A stretch of 38,152 nucleotides of DNA, from contig CANQED010000018.1 in the NCBI GenBank assembly GCA_947594425.1, positions 1 to 38,152 on the forward strand, read 5' to 3'. The notes beneath the pieces are model-generated. The model searched no databases, had not been told where the DNA came from, and saw only the letters and a program-made list of their open reading frames with translations. This DNA is from an uncultured Ruminiclostridium sp. (GTDB taxonomy: Bacteria; Bacillota; Clostridia; Oscillospirales; Ruminococcaceae). The translations under genes were made by a program, and so were the position numbers. Position 1 is the first letter of the stretch. Each line of letters starts with the position of its first letter. Below, piece by piece: positions 15,126 through 24,600 of this stretch.

Positions 15126-16793
15126 TTATCCTTTCTTATGTTCGGTATGGTCGATCATATATGCGGTCAAGAATACCGCGGGCGAGTTCCAGTATATCGC
15201 GACCTCGTTAAGCGAGTAGCAGCCCACGTCGTCGACAAAGCACTTCATAGGCGGCGTCCCGGGTGGGATAAGCACGCGCGCGTCCTCGTCGGCGGGGCTT
15301 GCGTTAGGTCCGCCGCTGACAAAGCCCGGTATGCACTCTTCTATCCCATCGGCATAAGCGGTGCGCAGGTGCGGGGACTTGCAGGCAAACTCGCCGCACC
15401 CCGTGATAAAGCTGTAGCCCGTGGCGTTTGTGCCGAGCAGATAATCGAGCTGCGCCGCAGCAAAGCGGTGGTACTTGTCGTTGCCGTTTATCCTGTCGGC
15501 TATTATAAATATCATCGCGTGCTTTAACAGGTTCATAGTGCTGCCCCATATGTAGTGCCAGCTGCCCATAGCGCAGCCGTATCCGCAGGAGGCGCACAGC
15601 CCTTTAAGCTCCTCCGCCTTAGAATTAAAATCGCGCTTTATCCTGTCCCTCATTCTGTCGGGGATAGGTCTGTCGCACAGCCACAGCGCGAGCGAGCCGA
15701 AGCCGCCTACCGAGGCAAATCCGAGATCCGACATAGAAAAGCCGAGCATAGCGGAGTCTATACGCTTAAAATATTTATCCTCGCCTGTCAGCGCGTAAAG
15801 CTGAGCCGCCGCCCAAAATCTGTTGTCGACGTCGGTGCGCTCGCCGTATGTGCCTGTATTGCAGCCCTCGGGGTTATCAAATCCGAGAAAGCCCGGGTTA
15901 TCCTCAAGCCACTTATACGACTTTATCGACGTGTTATAGAGACTGTCCGCAAAATCCCCATCGTACTCGCGGTACATCTCGCTCGCAAGCGCGCACACCG
16001 CCGCAAGATCCGCCGTCGCCATAGAGGACGGGGAGAAAAGATATAGTTGCTCTTTATCGTCCTGCGGCATAATGAACGGCGCGTGCCGTGCGGTGGTCAC
16101 CTTATGCCACACCGCGCCGTCCTCGCGCTGCATTTTCATAAGCCACTCGAGCTCATAGCGCACCTCGGCGAGAATGTCGGGCAATGCGCCGCATTCGGGT
16201 ATATTCAGCTTTTGCCTGCCGAATGCGGACGGGAAAAGCTTATACGCGTACAGCAGATGCGCCGCGGCGCTCGCTCCCGCTGTGACATACCTGCCATAAT
16301 CTCCCGCGTCGTGCCAGCCGCCCGTAACGTCGTATTCTTTATCGCCGCCGCCCCATTCTTTAGCCGTTTCGGTGTGGCAGGACGGATGGGTGAACACGCC
16401 CGCGTGCTCTTTTTTAAGCTCGCAGCCGCACCGCTGATAATAAAAGGCCTTTACCAGTGCGTCAAATACGGGGCGGTACACGTCCCTGCTTATCATAAAT
16501 CTTATAGAGCGCGCGCCGCCGTCGGTTATCAGCACATATTCGCCCTCGCTGTGAAAGTCGGAAAAGTCGGCGATATATACGTCGTCGCCCGAGCATTCGT
16601 CCACGCCGAAATGCGCCGCGTTGCCCGTGTATACGTCTATATTATATTCGTTGCGCAGATAAAACTGCTCGCACGGTATTCTTATTATCGCGCGCTTGGG
16701 TCCGTCGGGGGTAAATCCCGCCTGATTAACAAAAACATCGTGATCGAATTGGGGTATCACGGGTTTTTCTCTATGAAAATATATACTGTCCAT
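15126..16793 (-). CDS. glycoside hydrolase family 9 enzyme, no signal peptide
   Basis: 555 residues. An N-terminal immunoglobulin-like CelD_N domain (about 15-105, starting VFVNQAGF) is followed by the GH9 (alpha/alpha)6 domain. Catalytic signatures are GGWHDAGDYGRYV (158-170; Asp162 and Asp165 activate water) and NEVAIYWN near the end (Glu530 the proton donor). The N-terminus MDSIYFHREKPV has no signal peptide, lipobox or membrane segment, and there is no carbohydrate-binding or dockerin module, so the enzyme is probably cytoplasmic. Intracellular GH9 enzymes act on imported cello-oligosaccharides or related short beta-glucans. AAAGG lies before the ATG, and the promoter is at 16844-16872. 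It is the first gene of an operon with unrelated housekeeping genes. Confidence 0.92.
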   Translation of the reverse strand: MDSIYFHREKPVIPQFDHDVFVNQAGFTPDGPKRAIIRIPCEQFYLRNEYNIDVYTGNAAHFGVDECSGDDVYIADFSDFHSEGEYVLITDGGARSIRFMISRDVYRPVFDALVKAFYYQRCGCELKKEHAGVFTHPSCHTETAKEWGGGDKEYDVTGGWHDAGDYGRYVTAGASAAAHLLYAYKLFPSAFGRQKLNIPECGALPDILAEVRYELEWLMKMQREDGAVWHKVTTARHAPFIMPQDDKEQLYLFSPSSMATADLAAVCALASEMYREYDGDFADSLYNTSIKSYKWLEDNPGFLGFDNPEGCNTGTYGERTDVDNRFWAAAQLYALTGEDKYFKRIDSAMLGFSMSDLGFASVGGFGSLALWLCDRPIPDRMRDRIKRDFNSKAEELKGLCASCGYGCAMGSWHYIWGSTMNLLKHAMIFIIADRINGNDKYHRFAAAQLDYLLGTNATGYSFITGCGEFACKSPHLRTAYADGIEECIPGFVSGGPNASPADEDARVLIPPGTPPMKCFVDDVGCYSLNEVAIYWNSPAVFLTAYMIDHTEHKKG

Positions 16794-16843
16794 ACCCTTT
16801 CCTTTCGGAAATAAAATGTGCCGATATTACATCTTACAGTTAA

Positions 16844-16872
16844 ATTATAGCAGTATTCATTGTATATTTCAA
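16844..16872 (-). promoter_or_regulatory. promoter of the GH9 operon
   Basis: Minus-strand TTGAAA (16867-16872) and TATAAT (16844-16849) with a 17-base spacer. Divergent from the MATE promoter about 90 bases away. Confidence 0.75.
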
Positions 16873-16964
16873 GGGCGGTAAAATAGATAAAATTCACATT
16901 ATATTTTTGTATATATTGACGAAAGGCGAAATTTTTCCCGCAAAGGGCGGCCGCAATATTGCCC

Positions 16965-16993
16965 TTGACGGAAAACATAAAAGCTGGTATAAT
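16965..16993 (+). promoter_or_regulatory. promoter of the MATE transporter
   Basis: TTGACG (16965-16970) and TATAAT (16988-16993), 17-base spacer. Confidence 0.8.
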
Positions 16994-17034
16994 TTATATA
17001 AGAATGATTTAATTTAAGAAAGAGATGACTTGAT

Positions 17035-18411
17035 ATGAAACAGCAGCAAGCAGCCAAGATGGATATGCTGCACGGACCGCTGCTGAAGAAGATGCTGCTA
17101 TTTGCCCTGCCGCTGGCGCTTAGCAGCATATTGCAGCAGCTGTTCAACTCGGCAGATATAGCGGTGGTCGGCAGATTTGCCGACAGCACGGCACAAGCGG
17201 CGGTAGGCGGCAACAGCTCGGTGATTAATCTGCTTATAAACCTTTTTGTCGGGCTGTCTATGGGCGCTAATGTCATTATCGCTAATTACATAGGACAGGA
17301 CAGGAAAAAGGACGTGCGCGAGGCGGTGCATACCGCCGTAGTGCTGTCTGTGATAAGCGGGTTTGTCGTGCTTATTCTCGGTCAGTTTATCGCAGAGCCT
17401 ATACTTAAGCTTATGGACACGCCCGACGACGTTATGAGTCAGGCGGTGCTGTACCTTAGGATATACTTTGCGGGTATGCCGTTTATAATGTTCTACAATT
17501 TCGGCTCGGCGATACTGCGCAGCGTCGGCGATACCAAAAAGCCGCTTTATTGCCTGATAATATCGGGCGTACTCAATGTACTGCTAAACCTGCTGCTGGT
17601 CATAGTTTTCCATATGAGCGTTGCGGGAGTGGGCATTGCGACGCTCGTATCCAACGCGGTAAGCGCGGGTATGATATTTATCTTCCTCAGGCGCGGGGAT
17701 AAGATGATACACCTCGATTTTCGCAGGCTCGGGATAAAGAAAAACCACCTGCTGAAGATAATAAAGATAGGCGTACCCGCGGGCATACAGGGCATGGTGT
17801 TCTCACTGTCGAACGTCTGCATACAGGCCGAGATAAACGGCTTTGGCTCTAACGCGATAGCGGGCTCGGCCGACGCGATAAACTTTGAGATGTTCACATA
17901 TTTTATCACAAACGCATTCAGTCAGGCTGTGGTGACCTTTACGGGGCAGAATTTCGGCGCGGGGCTGTACGACCGCTGTAAAAAGGTATATCGTCTCGGA
18001 GTTATCTCGGGGCTTGTCGGCACGGGAATTATGGCGGCGACGTTTGTGCTGCTTAGAGAGCAAGTGATACAATTTTACACTATAGACCCCGAGGTGATAA
18101 AATTCGCGGTAGCGCGTATACTGCATGTAGAGCTGTTTACATTCCTGCCCGTGACGTATGAGATATCCGCCGCGGCTATGAGAGGCATGGGGTACTCGAT
18201 GGTGCCCGCCGTTATAACGATAATAGGCACATGCGCGCTGCGCTTTGCTTGGGTATATACGATATTCCCGCTGTTTGGGGACTTTGATATGCTGCTTAAC
18301 GTCTACCCCGTTACCTGGGTGCTGACGGGCGTGGTCATGGTGGTATGCTATCTGCTGATACGCCGCCATGCGTTTAGAAAATACTCCGTGGAGCATACTA
18401 AGGCTGTTTAA
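17035..18411 (+). CDS. MATE family efflux transporter
   Basis: 458 residues with about twelve membrane spans arranged as two similar halves. The N-terminal block MDMLHGPLLKKMLLFALPLALSSILQQLFNSADIAVVGRF and the loop NVIIANYIGQ are characteristic of the clostridial MATE group, and the second half shows the matching NFGAGLYDRCKKVYRLG. It should export a cationic drug or metabolite using a Na+ or H+ gradient; the substrate cannot be inferred. It is transcribed alone from its own promoter, divergent from the GH9 operon. Confidence 0.93.
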   Translation: MKQQQAAKMDMLHGPLLKKMLLFALPLALSSILQQLFNSADIAVVGRFADSTAQAAVGGNSSVINLLINLFVGLSMGANVIIANYIGQDRKKDVREAVHTAVVLSVISGFVVLILGQFIAEPILKLMDTPDDVMSQAVLYLRIYFAGMPFIMFYNFGSAILRSVGDTKKPLYCLIISGVLNVLLNLLLVIVFHMSVAGVGIATLVSNAVSAGMIFIFLRRGDKMIHLDFRRLGIKKNHLLKIIKIGVPAGIQGMVFSLSNVCIQAEINGFGSNAIAGSADAINFEMFTYFITNAFSQAVVTFTGQNFGAGLYDRCKKVYRLGVISGLVGTGIMAATFVLLREQVIQFYTIDPEVIKFAVARILHVELFTFLPVTYEISAAAMRGMGYSMVPAVITIIGTCALRFAWVYTIFPLFGDFDMLLNVYPVTWVLTGVVMVVCYLLIRRHAFRKYSVEHTKAV

Positions 18412-18435
18412 TTTTAAGTTATTAAGTAAAAAGCG

Positions 18436-18463
18436 TTGACATTGTTGAAAATAGTGCTATAAT
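18436..18463 (+). promoter_or_regulatory. promoter of the lipoprotein gene
   Basis: TTGACA (18436-18441) and TATAAT (18458-18463), 16-base spacer. Confidence 0.75.
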
Positions 18464-18539
18464 TAAATTATGGAATAATCGTATCACACGATCAAAGCAA
18501 TCTTTACAGCAAAAGCATTATATGAACGGAGGTATATCT

Positions 18540-19541
18540 ATGAAAAACCTAAAACTTACATCATTAGCCCTTGCCGTAGCACTTTTATCCTCCTGTGCGG
18601 CAAATCAAGCCCAAACCGCCGAAGATAATAAGGCTGTCGGAGGCAGTACCGAGATATCCGACCCCGCAGAAAGCACCGACGCAAGCGACCAAAGCGGCAT
18701 AGTAGTCGACCTCACCGAGGACGAGATAGAGCACCCGTGGCTTAAAGCTCCCGACGGGCTCGAGGGATTTACCTTTGACAGAAATACGAGCATTTTAATA
18801 AATTTTAGTGAAGATTACTCTTACCCTTTTAGAGCTGTGTGCGCATCCGGCGGCTTAGAGCCTTATGATCCGATTTTCCCAAAAGACTATGACGAATTTG
18901 CCGTCGATATAAGCGAGGCCGAAAACACATATGTTAAAGCCTCTATCGCGGGAGAGAGCTTTCAATTATTCCGTTATTATATCAATTTTTATGAAGACAG
19001 CTATTCTCCACATGACTTAATGCAATCTGTTCCGCCGGGTTTCGGAGGGGTTGTCACACCGATATTGATAGAGGATATAGTTGACGATTTCGGCAAAAAA
19101 TCTCCCTTTAAAAAGGGCGATATTGTTTATGTTATAGAGCCGTACAATTATGTAAATGCTAAATATGTGGAATATTGGGAATATAATTTCCCTGATACCA
19201 TGGGAGCTGAATGGTTTAAAGAACACGAAATAACCGACAACACCTTTGAATTTAACGAGGACCATGGTTATTATCCTATGGAAGTAGGAAAGTCCTATCT
19301 GATACTCTTAGACAATAGTAAATATGATCGTATAGATTGCAGCTACGATGAGTATGACGATGATTATGCAAAATATGACGATATAGTAAAAATCTATCGA
19401 ACGGGCAGCTATATATTAAATCTCGGGGACACTGCTCCCGACTCATACGGAGAAGAAGATATTCATATGAACAACTACAAGCAATACTGCGCATACTGGG
19501 AGGCTTGTAAAAAGCTTTACGGAGAGTATTTTAAATCATAA
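18540..19541 (+). CDS. lipoprotein of unknown function
   Basis: 333 residues from the ATG at 18540 (GGAGG upstream; a more distal start at 18522 overlaps that site). The N-terminus is a lipoprotein signal peptide, with LLSSC as the lipobox (Cys about residue 19), followed by a Ser/Thr/Asp-rich linker (about 20-60). The mature part is acidic and rich in Tyr and Asp, for example DEYDDDYAKYDD near the C-terminus. I recognise no domain. The coding region from about 18790 on is more AT-rich than its neighbours. It has its own promoter and a perfect terminator, so it is monocistronic. Confidence 0.82.
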   Translation: MKNLKLTSLALAVALLSSCAANQAQTAEDNKAVGGSTEISDPAESTDASDQSGIVVDLTEDEIEHPWLKAPDGLEGFTFDRNTSILINFSEDYSYPFRAVCASGGLEPYDPIFPKDYDEFAVDISEAENTYVKASIAGESFQLFRYYINFYEDSYSPHDLMQSVPPGFGGVVTPILIEDIVDDFGKKSPFKKGDIVYVIEPYNYVNAKYVEYWEYNFPDTMGAEWFKEHEITDNTFEFNEDHGYYPMEVGKSYLILLDNSKYDRIDCSYDEYDDDYAKYDDIVKIYRTGSYILNLGDTAPDSYGEEDIHMNNYKQYCAYWEACKKLYGEYFKS

Positions 19542-19583
19542 AAAATCCCTCGCGGTTTTAATTACCGCGAGGGATCGTTTTTT
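19540..19583. terminator. bidirectional intrinsic terminator
   Basis: ATCCCTCGCGGT (19545-19556) pairs with ACCGCGAGGGAT (19564-19575), with a T run on both strands. It serves the lipoprotein gene and the convergent HPr-like genes. Confidence 0.85.
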
Positions 19584-19589
19584 ACAGCC

Positions 19590-19820
19590 TTACTTGATGA
19601 TGTATTTATCCAGTGCGGCGAGCAGCTCGTCGCAGTCGTCGGAATGTATGCGCATCTCGAGCGGCTTAGACAGGTCGAGCGAGAATATGCCCATTATCGA
19701 CTTTGCGTCGATGGCATATCTGCCGCTTATGATGTCTACGTCATAATCGCACTTAGCGACGGTGGACACGAACTTCTTTACATCCTCAATGGTGGTTATC
19801 TCTACGTTTACGGTCTTCAT
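19590..19820 (-). CDS. HPr-like protein lacking the phosphorylatable histidine (copy 2)
   Basis: 76 residues from the ATG at 19820, chosen because AAAGGA is then 8 bases upstream; an ATG three codons earlier leaves no room for the site. The sequence aligns with HPr, and the regulatory-serine block is retained as KSIMG (Ser41, HPr Ser46) within DAKSIMGIFSLDLSK. The active-site His15 region (normally G-I-H-A-R-P) is replaced by ITTIEDVKKF with no His, so PTS phosphotransfer is not possible. This resembles Crh of Bacillus, which keeps only the regulatory serine. Its partner may be CcpA or HPr kinase, but that is inferred. Forms a tandem pair with 19865-20092. Confidence 0.8.
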   Translation of the reverse strand: MKTVNVEITTIEDVKKFVSTVAKCDYDVDIISGRYAIDAKSIMGIFSLDLSKPLEMRIHSDDCDELLAALDKYIIK

Positions 19821-19864
19821 ATCGATCATCCTTTCTTTCAGTCACACTTAAATTAAAGCAGTCG

Positions 19865-20092
19865 TTATATAACGAACTTCTTTATCTTCTCTACCAGCGC
19901 GTCGGACTCCTCGCCGTGTACGGTGAGCTTAAGCTCCTTGGACAGGTCGAGGCTGAACAGTCCCATAATGGACTTAGCGTCGACGACGTACTTGCCGACG
20001 GTAATATCGCAGTCGTGCTCGTACGCGTTTACGATGTTGACAAATTCTTTAACATCGTTTATTGCCGCTAATTTGATATTTATCTCTGTCAT
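19865..20092 (-). CDS. HPr-like protein lacking the phosphorylatable histidine (copy 1)
   Basis: 75 residues, with AAAGGGG before the ATG. It is paralogous to the next gene: both share DAKSIMGxFSLDLSK with Ser41 at the place of HPr Ser46, and both lack the catalytic His (here LAAINDVKEF). A His is present at residue 26 (YEHDCD) but not in the active-site loop. It is first in a two-gene operon read from the promoter at 20174-20202. A role as a Crh-like regulator is possible; alternatively these are HPr-fold proteins with a different partner. Confidence 0.8.
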   Translation of the reverse strand: MTEINIKLAAINDVKEFVNIVNAYEHDCDITVGKYVVDAKSIMGLFSLDLSKELKLTVHGEESDALVEKIKKFVI

Positions 20093-20173
20093 AGAAAATA
20101 TCCCCTTTCATATTAACTGATCTATACTTGCTTACTTTCTTTCCTCTGCGGTGAGTTTTCTCATCGCACCTAC

Positions 20174-20202
20174 ATAATAGCAATTTGAGCAAATTAAGTC
20201 AA
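20174..20202 (-). promoter_or_regulatory. promoter of the HPr-like pair
   Basis: Minus-strand TTGACT (20197-20202) and TATTAT (20174-20179), 17-base spacer. Confidence 0.7.
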
Positions 20203-20229
20203 GTGTTTTTTTAAGATTTTGCGTTTTAC

Positions 20230-20258
20230 TTGCAAAATTCGTAAAAAAGAATTATAAT
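20230..20258 (+). promoter_or_regulatory. promoter of mtaB
   Basis: TTGCAA (20230-20235) and TATAAT (20253-20258), 17-base spacer. Divergent from the HPr-like promoter. Confidence 0.7.
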
Positions 20259-20314
20259 AGAAAAAGAAACTAAAGTTGTTTAGTGAAACTGCACAAATAA
20301 ATAGGACAGATTTT

Positions 20315-21592
20315 ATGAATTACGCTATATACACCTTTGGCTGTAAGGTAAACCAATACGAAAGCTCGATAATGGAAAAGGCTATGCGCGAGGGCGGATT
20401 TGTTCCGTCCGAGGATAATATTCCCGACATAGCGATAATTAATTCCTGCTGTGTCACCGAAAACAGCGGTAAAAAAGCGTTGCAGCTATTAAGACGGCTA
20501 AAGCGCAGCAGACCCGACTGTATAACGGTGCTCGCAGGGTGCTATCCGCAAGCTTTCGGCGAAATATCCGACAACGCGGATATCATTATCGGGACGGAAA
20601 ATAAAGGAGACGTCTCAGCCGTGGTAAAAGAATATCTCGGCTCGGGCAAAAAGCCTCTCCCGCCCAACGGAAGACCGACCGTAAAGGCATACGAGCATAC
20701 CGCGCCCGCCGATATGGGAAAGACCCGCGCATATATAAAGATAGAGGACGGCTGCGATAGGTTTTGCTCGTATTGCATAATCCCCTACGCGCGCGGACCG
20801 GTGCGCTCGCGCGGGATAGAGGATATAATAAGCGAGGCGCGCTTTCAGGTAAGCTGCGGGCATAAAGAGCTTATACTCGTCGGGATAAATCTTTCCTGCT
20901 ACGGTAAGGATATAGGGCTTAGGCTGGCCGACGCGGTGGAGGCTGTCTGCTCGGTCGAGGGGGTACAGCGCGTGCGGCTGTCCTCGCTGGAGCCCGAGCT
21001 GCTGACAAGAGAGGATATCTCGCGGCTTGCCGCCCAAAAGAAGCTGTGCCCGCACTTTCACCTGTCGCTGCAATCGGGCAGCGCGGCCACGCTAAAGCGT
21101 ATGAACCGACATTATACCCCCGAGGAGTACCTTAAGATAGTCGACGCGATAAGGGAAGAATTTGACGACCCCGCGATAACTACGGATATTATGGTGGGAT
21201 TTGCGGGAGAGAGCGACGAGGAGTTTGAAGAGAGCTGCCGCTTTGTAAGGCGGGTGGGCTTTGCGGGCGGGCACGTTTTTACCTACTCGGTAAGAGAGGG
21301 GACAGCCGCCGCGAGGCTTACCGACCATGTAGACAGCGCCGTCGCCGCAAAGAGATATAAGGTTATGAGCGATCTGCTCTCACATCAAAAAGAGGCGTAT
21401 TATCGCCGCCAGATAGGTCAGGTGCGGCAGGTGCTTATTCAGCTGAGACAGAGCGACGAATATGCAAACGGGCTTACCCCGCAGTATGTCCCCGTCCGTA
21501 TATACGGCAGCAAGGCCAAAAAGCACGATATTATCAATGTCAGGATAACCGAGACATACGGGGGAGAATTTTGCGTCGGAGTGGAAATATAG
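20315..21592 (+). CDS. mtaB: tRNA t6A37 methylthiotransferase MtaB
   Basis: 425 residues from the ATG at 20315; the frame is open to a TTG at 20276, but family proteins begin MxYAIYTFGCKVNQYES. The N-terminal UPF0004 domain has cysteines at CKVN (10), INSCC and GCY that bind one Fe-S cluster. The radical SAM motif CDRFCSYC (147-154, CxxxCxxC) binds the other. A C-terminal TRAM-like region follows. The enzyme adds a methylthio group to t6A37 in tRNAs reading ANN codons. The GCKVN form rather than GCQMN separates MtaB from MiaB. Confidence 0.95.
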   Translation: MNYAIYTFGCKVNQYESSIMEKAMREGGFVPSEDNIPDIAIINSCCVTENSGKKALQLLRRLKRSRPDCITVLAGCYPQAFGEISDNADIIIGTENKGDVSAVVKEYLGSGKKPLPPNGRPTVKAYEHTAPADMGKTRAYIKIEDGCDRFCSYCIIPYARGPVRSRGIEDIISEARFQVSCGHKELILVGINLSCYGKDIGLRLADAVEAVCSVEGVQRVRLSSLEPELLTREDISRLAAQKKLCPHFHLSLQSGSAATLKRMNRHYTPEEYLKIVDAIREEFDDPAITTDIMVGFAGESDEEFEESCRFVRRVGFAGGHVFTYSVREGTAAARLTDHVDSAVAAKRYKVMSDLLSHQKEAYYRRQIGQVRQVLIQLRQSDEYANGLTPQYVPVRIYGSKAKKHDIINVRITETYGGEFCVGVEI

Positions 21593-21595
21593 GGC

Positions 21596-21624
21596 TTGTA
21601 TTTCTTAGATAAGTATAGTATAAT
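21596..21624 (+). promoter_or_regulatory. promoter of purL
   Basis: TTGTAT (21596-21601) and TATAAT (21619-21624), 17-base spacer. A dyad CCGAC-G-GTCGG (21642-21652) follows the start region and could be an operator. No purine riboswitch is seen. Confidence 0.6.
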
Positions 21625-21671
21625 TATAATATGAATGTCGACCGACGGTCGGAAAAGAAAGGAACGTTAAT

Positions 21672-24600
21672 ATGTCTGTTTATCGTATCTATGTGGAGAA
21701 AAAGCCGCAGTTTGCGGTAGAGGGAAAGGCGGTGCTGTCCGACCTCAAAACAGCCTTGCAGGTAAAGGGTATCGAGAATGTCCGCACCGTAAACCGCTAT
21801 GACGCAGAGGGGCTGTCAAAGGAGGACTTTGATAAAGCCGTACCGACGGTGTTTTCCGAGCCGCCCGTCGACGACGTGTACTATTCTTTGCCTTATTTGG
21901 GCGAGAATGAGCGTATGTTCGCGGTGGAGTTTCTCCCCGGGCAGTTTGACCAAAGAGCGGACTCGGCGGCGCAGTGTATACAGATGTTGTGCAGGGGCGA
22001 GCGTCCTACGGTAAAATACGCTAAAATATATATCCTTTCGGGAGAGCTGTCCGACGAGGACTTTGCAAGGATAAAGCATTATCTGATAAACGCGGTCGAG
22101 TCACGCGAGTGCGGCTTTGACGAGTATCAAACGCTCGACATAAAATACGACGTGCCTAAGGACGTCGCGGTGCTCGACGGCTTTTTGAGCTTGACAAGAG
22201 AGCAGCTCGACGAATTTATTAAGCATTATGCGTTGGCTATGGATTTAGACGATATAGCGTTCTGTCAGGAGTATTTTCAAAAAGAGGGGCGCGACCCTAC
22301 CCTTACCGAGATACGCATGCTCGACACCTACTGGTCGGATCACTGCCGCCATACGACCTTTGGCACGATCATAGACAATGTCAAGATCGACGCGGATTAC
22401 ATAGAGGATACATATAAAGAATACAAGCAGCATAAAGAGCAGCTCGGCAGAGCTAATAAGCCCGTCTGCCTTATGGACATAGCGACCGCCGCCGCCCGCA
22501 AGCTCAAAGCCGACGGCTACCTCGACGACCTCGACGAGAGCGAGGAGATAAACGCCTGCTCGGTGCATGTCACCGTCGACGTAAACGGCAAGGACGAGGA
22601 CTGGCTGCTTATGTTCAAAAACGAGACGCACAACCACCCGACCGAGATAGAGCCTTTCGGCGGAGCGGCGACCTGCCTCGGCGGAGCGATACGCGACCCG
22701 CTCTCGGGAAGATCCTACGTATATCAGGCGATGAGAGTGACAGGCGCGTCCGACCCGCTATTGCCCGTAAATAAGACCATCCCCGGAAAGCTTCCTCCCC
22801 GCAAGATAACAGTCACGGCGGCGCAGGGGTACTCCTCCTACGGCAACCAGATAGGGCTTGCCACCGGGCACGTAGCGGAGATATACGACCCCGGCTATAT
22901 GGCAAAGCGCCTCGAAATAGGCGCGGTAGTAGGCGCCGCCCCCGCGGAAAACGTTGTACGCATACGCCCCGAGCCCGACGACATAATTATCCTCCTCGGA
23001 GGAAGAACGGGGCGCGACGGCTGCGGCGGCGCGACAGGCTCGTCTAAGTCGCACAGCGTCGAGTCGCTCGAGACCTGCGGCGCGGAGGTGCAAAAGGGCA
23101 ACGCCCCCGAGGAGAGAAAGCTGCAGCGCCTGTTCAGAAATAAGGACGCTACGAGACTTATAAAGCGCTGCAACGACTTTGGCGCGGGCGGCGTGTCGGT
23201 GGCTATAGGAGAGCTCGCCGACGGACTGGAGATAGACCTTAACGCCGTACCGAAAAAGTACGACGGCCTTGACGGCACCGAGCTCGCCATCTCGGAGTCG
23301 CAGGAAAGAATGGCGGTAGTAGTCGACAAAGAAAACGTCGATAAGTTTATCGCTCTCGCCGCTGCGGAGAACCTCGAGGCTACGCCCGTAGCTGTAGTTA
23401 CCGAGCAGCCCCGCCTCAAAATGAACTGGAACGGCAAGACGATAGTTGATATATCGAGAGAATTTTTAAACTCAAATGGAGCCGAAAAGCACACCGACGT
23501 ATACGTCCCGAATGTGAGCGTTTCCTACTACGGCGGCAGGAAAAACACCGCCGAGGACTGGGAGAGCCTTGTCACCGACCTAAATGTATGCTCGCAAAAG
23601 GGGCTTGTACAGCGCTTTGACTCGACTATAGGCGCGGCTACAGTGCTTATGCCCTACTCGGGCAAGACGCAGCAGACCCCCGTACAGGCTATGGCGGCTA
23701 AGCTGCCCGTAATGGGAGAGACTACCACCGCGTCGGTCATGGCGTGGGGCTTTGACCCCGCTATAAGCAAGCAGTCGCCCTATCACGGCGCGGCGCTCGC
23801 GGTAGTCGAAAGCATAGCTAAGCTTGTCGCCGCGGGCGGGAGCAGCAAGACCTGCCGCCTTACATTTCAAGAATATTTTGAGCGCACAAAGCAAGACCCC
23901 GAGCGCTGGGGCAAGCCCTTTGCCGCTCTGCTCGGAGCGTATGACGCACAGATAGCCTTGTCTAGCGGCGCTATCGGCGGAAAAGACTCTATGTCGGGTA
24001 CGTTTGAGAATATCGACGTGCCGCCGACGCTGGTATCCTTTGCAATTTCTACCGCAAAGACAGACAATATAATCTCCGCCGAGTTTAAGCTGCCCTACAG
24101 CGGCATCTACTATATCGCTCCCGATTATAAAGATAACGGTATGCCCGATTATGACAGCGTCAAAAAGGTATTTGCGACAGTAGAAAAGGCAATATCCAAC
24201 AAAAAAGCGCTTTCGGTGTGGGCAATATCCGCGGGAGGCTTAGCCGAGGGGATATTCAAGATGTCCCTCGGAAACCGTATCGGCGCTAAGCTTATTGACC
24301 TTGACGATAAAACGCTTTTCTCTAAATGCGTGGGCGGCTTTATTATAGAATCGGGCAGCCCGATAGACGGCGCGGTAAAAATAGGCGAAACGACCGAAGA
24401 ATACAAGATCACCTGCGGCAATCTCGAGCTCGATATAGCCGAGCTTGAAAAGAAATATGACGCGGTGCTCGAGCCTATCTTTAAAAATGCGCTCCCCGCA
24501 GAGCCCAAGCCCGAGGAGATAAAGTACGACAAGGGCTGCGAGCTGCTGATAAATAAATCTCCCCGCAATATAGCCAAGCCCCGCGTGCTTATCCCCGTAT

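Noticed and set aside
16047-16814. Long open frame on the plus strand opposite the GH9 gene
   Set aside because: Shadow of the GH9 coding frame; the catalytic motifs of GH9 are unambiguous on the minus strand.
21602-21671. Purine riboswitch in the purL leader
   Set aside because: The leader is only about 45 bases and lacks the conserved purine-aptamer loops.
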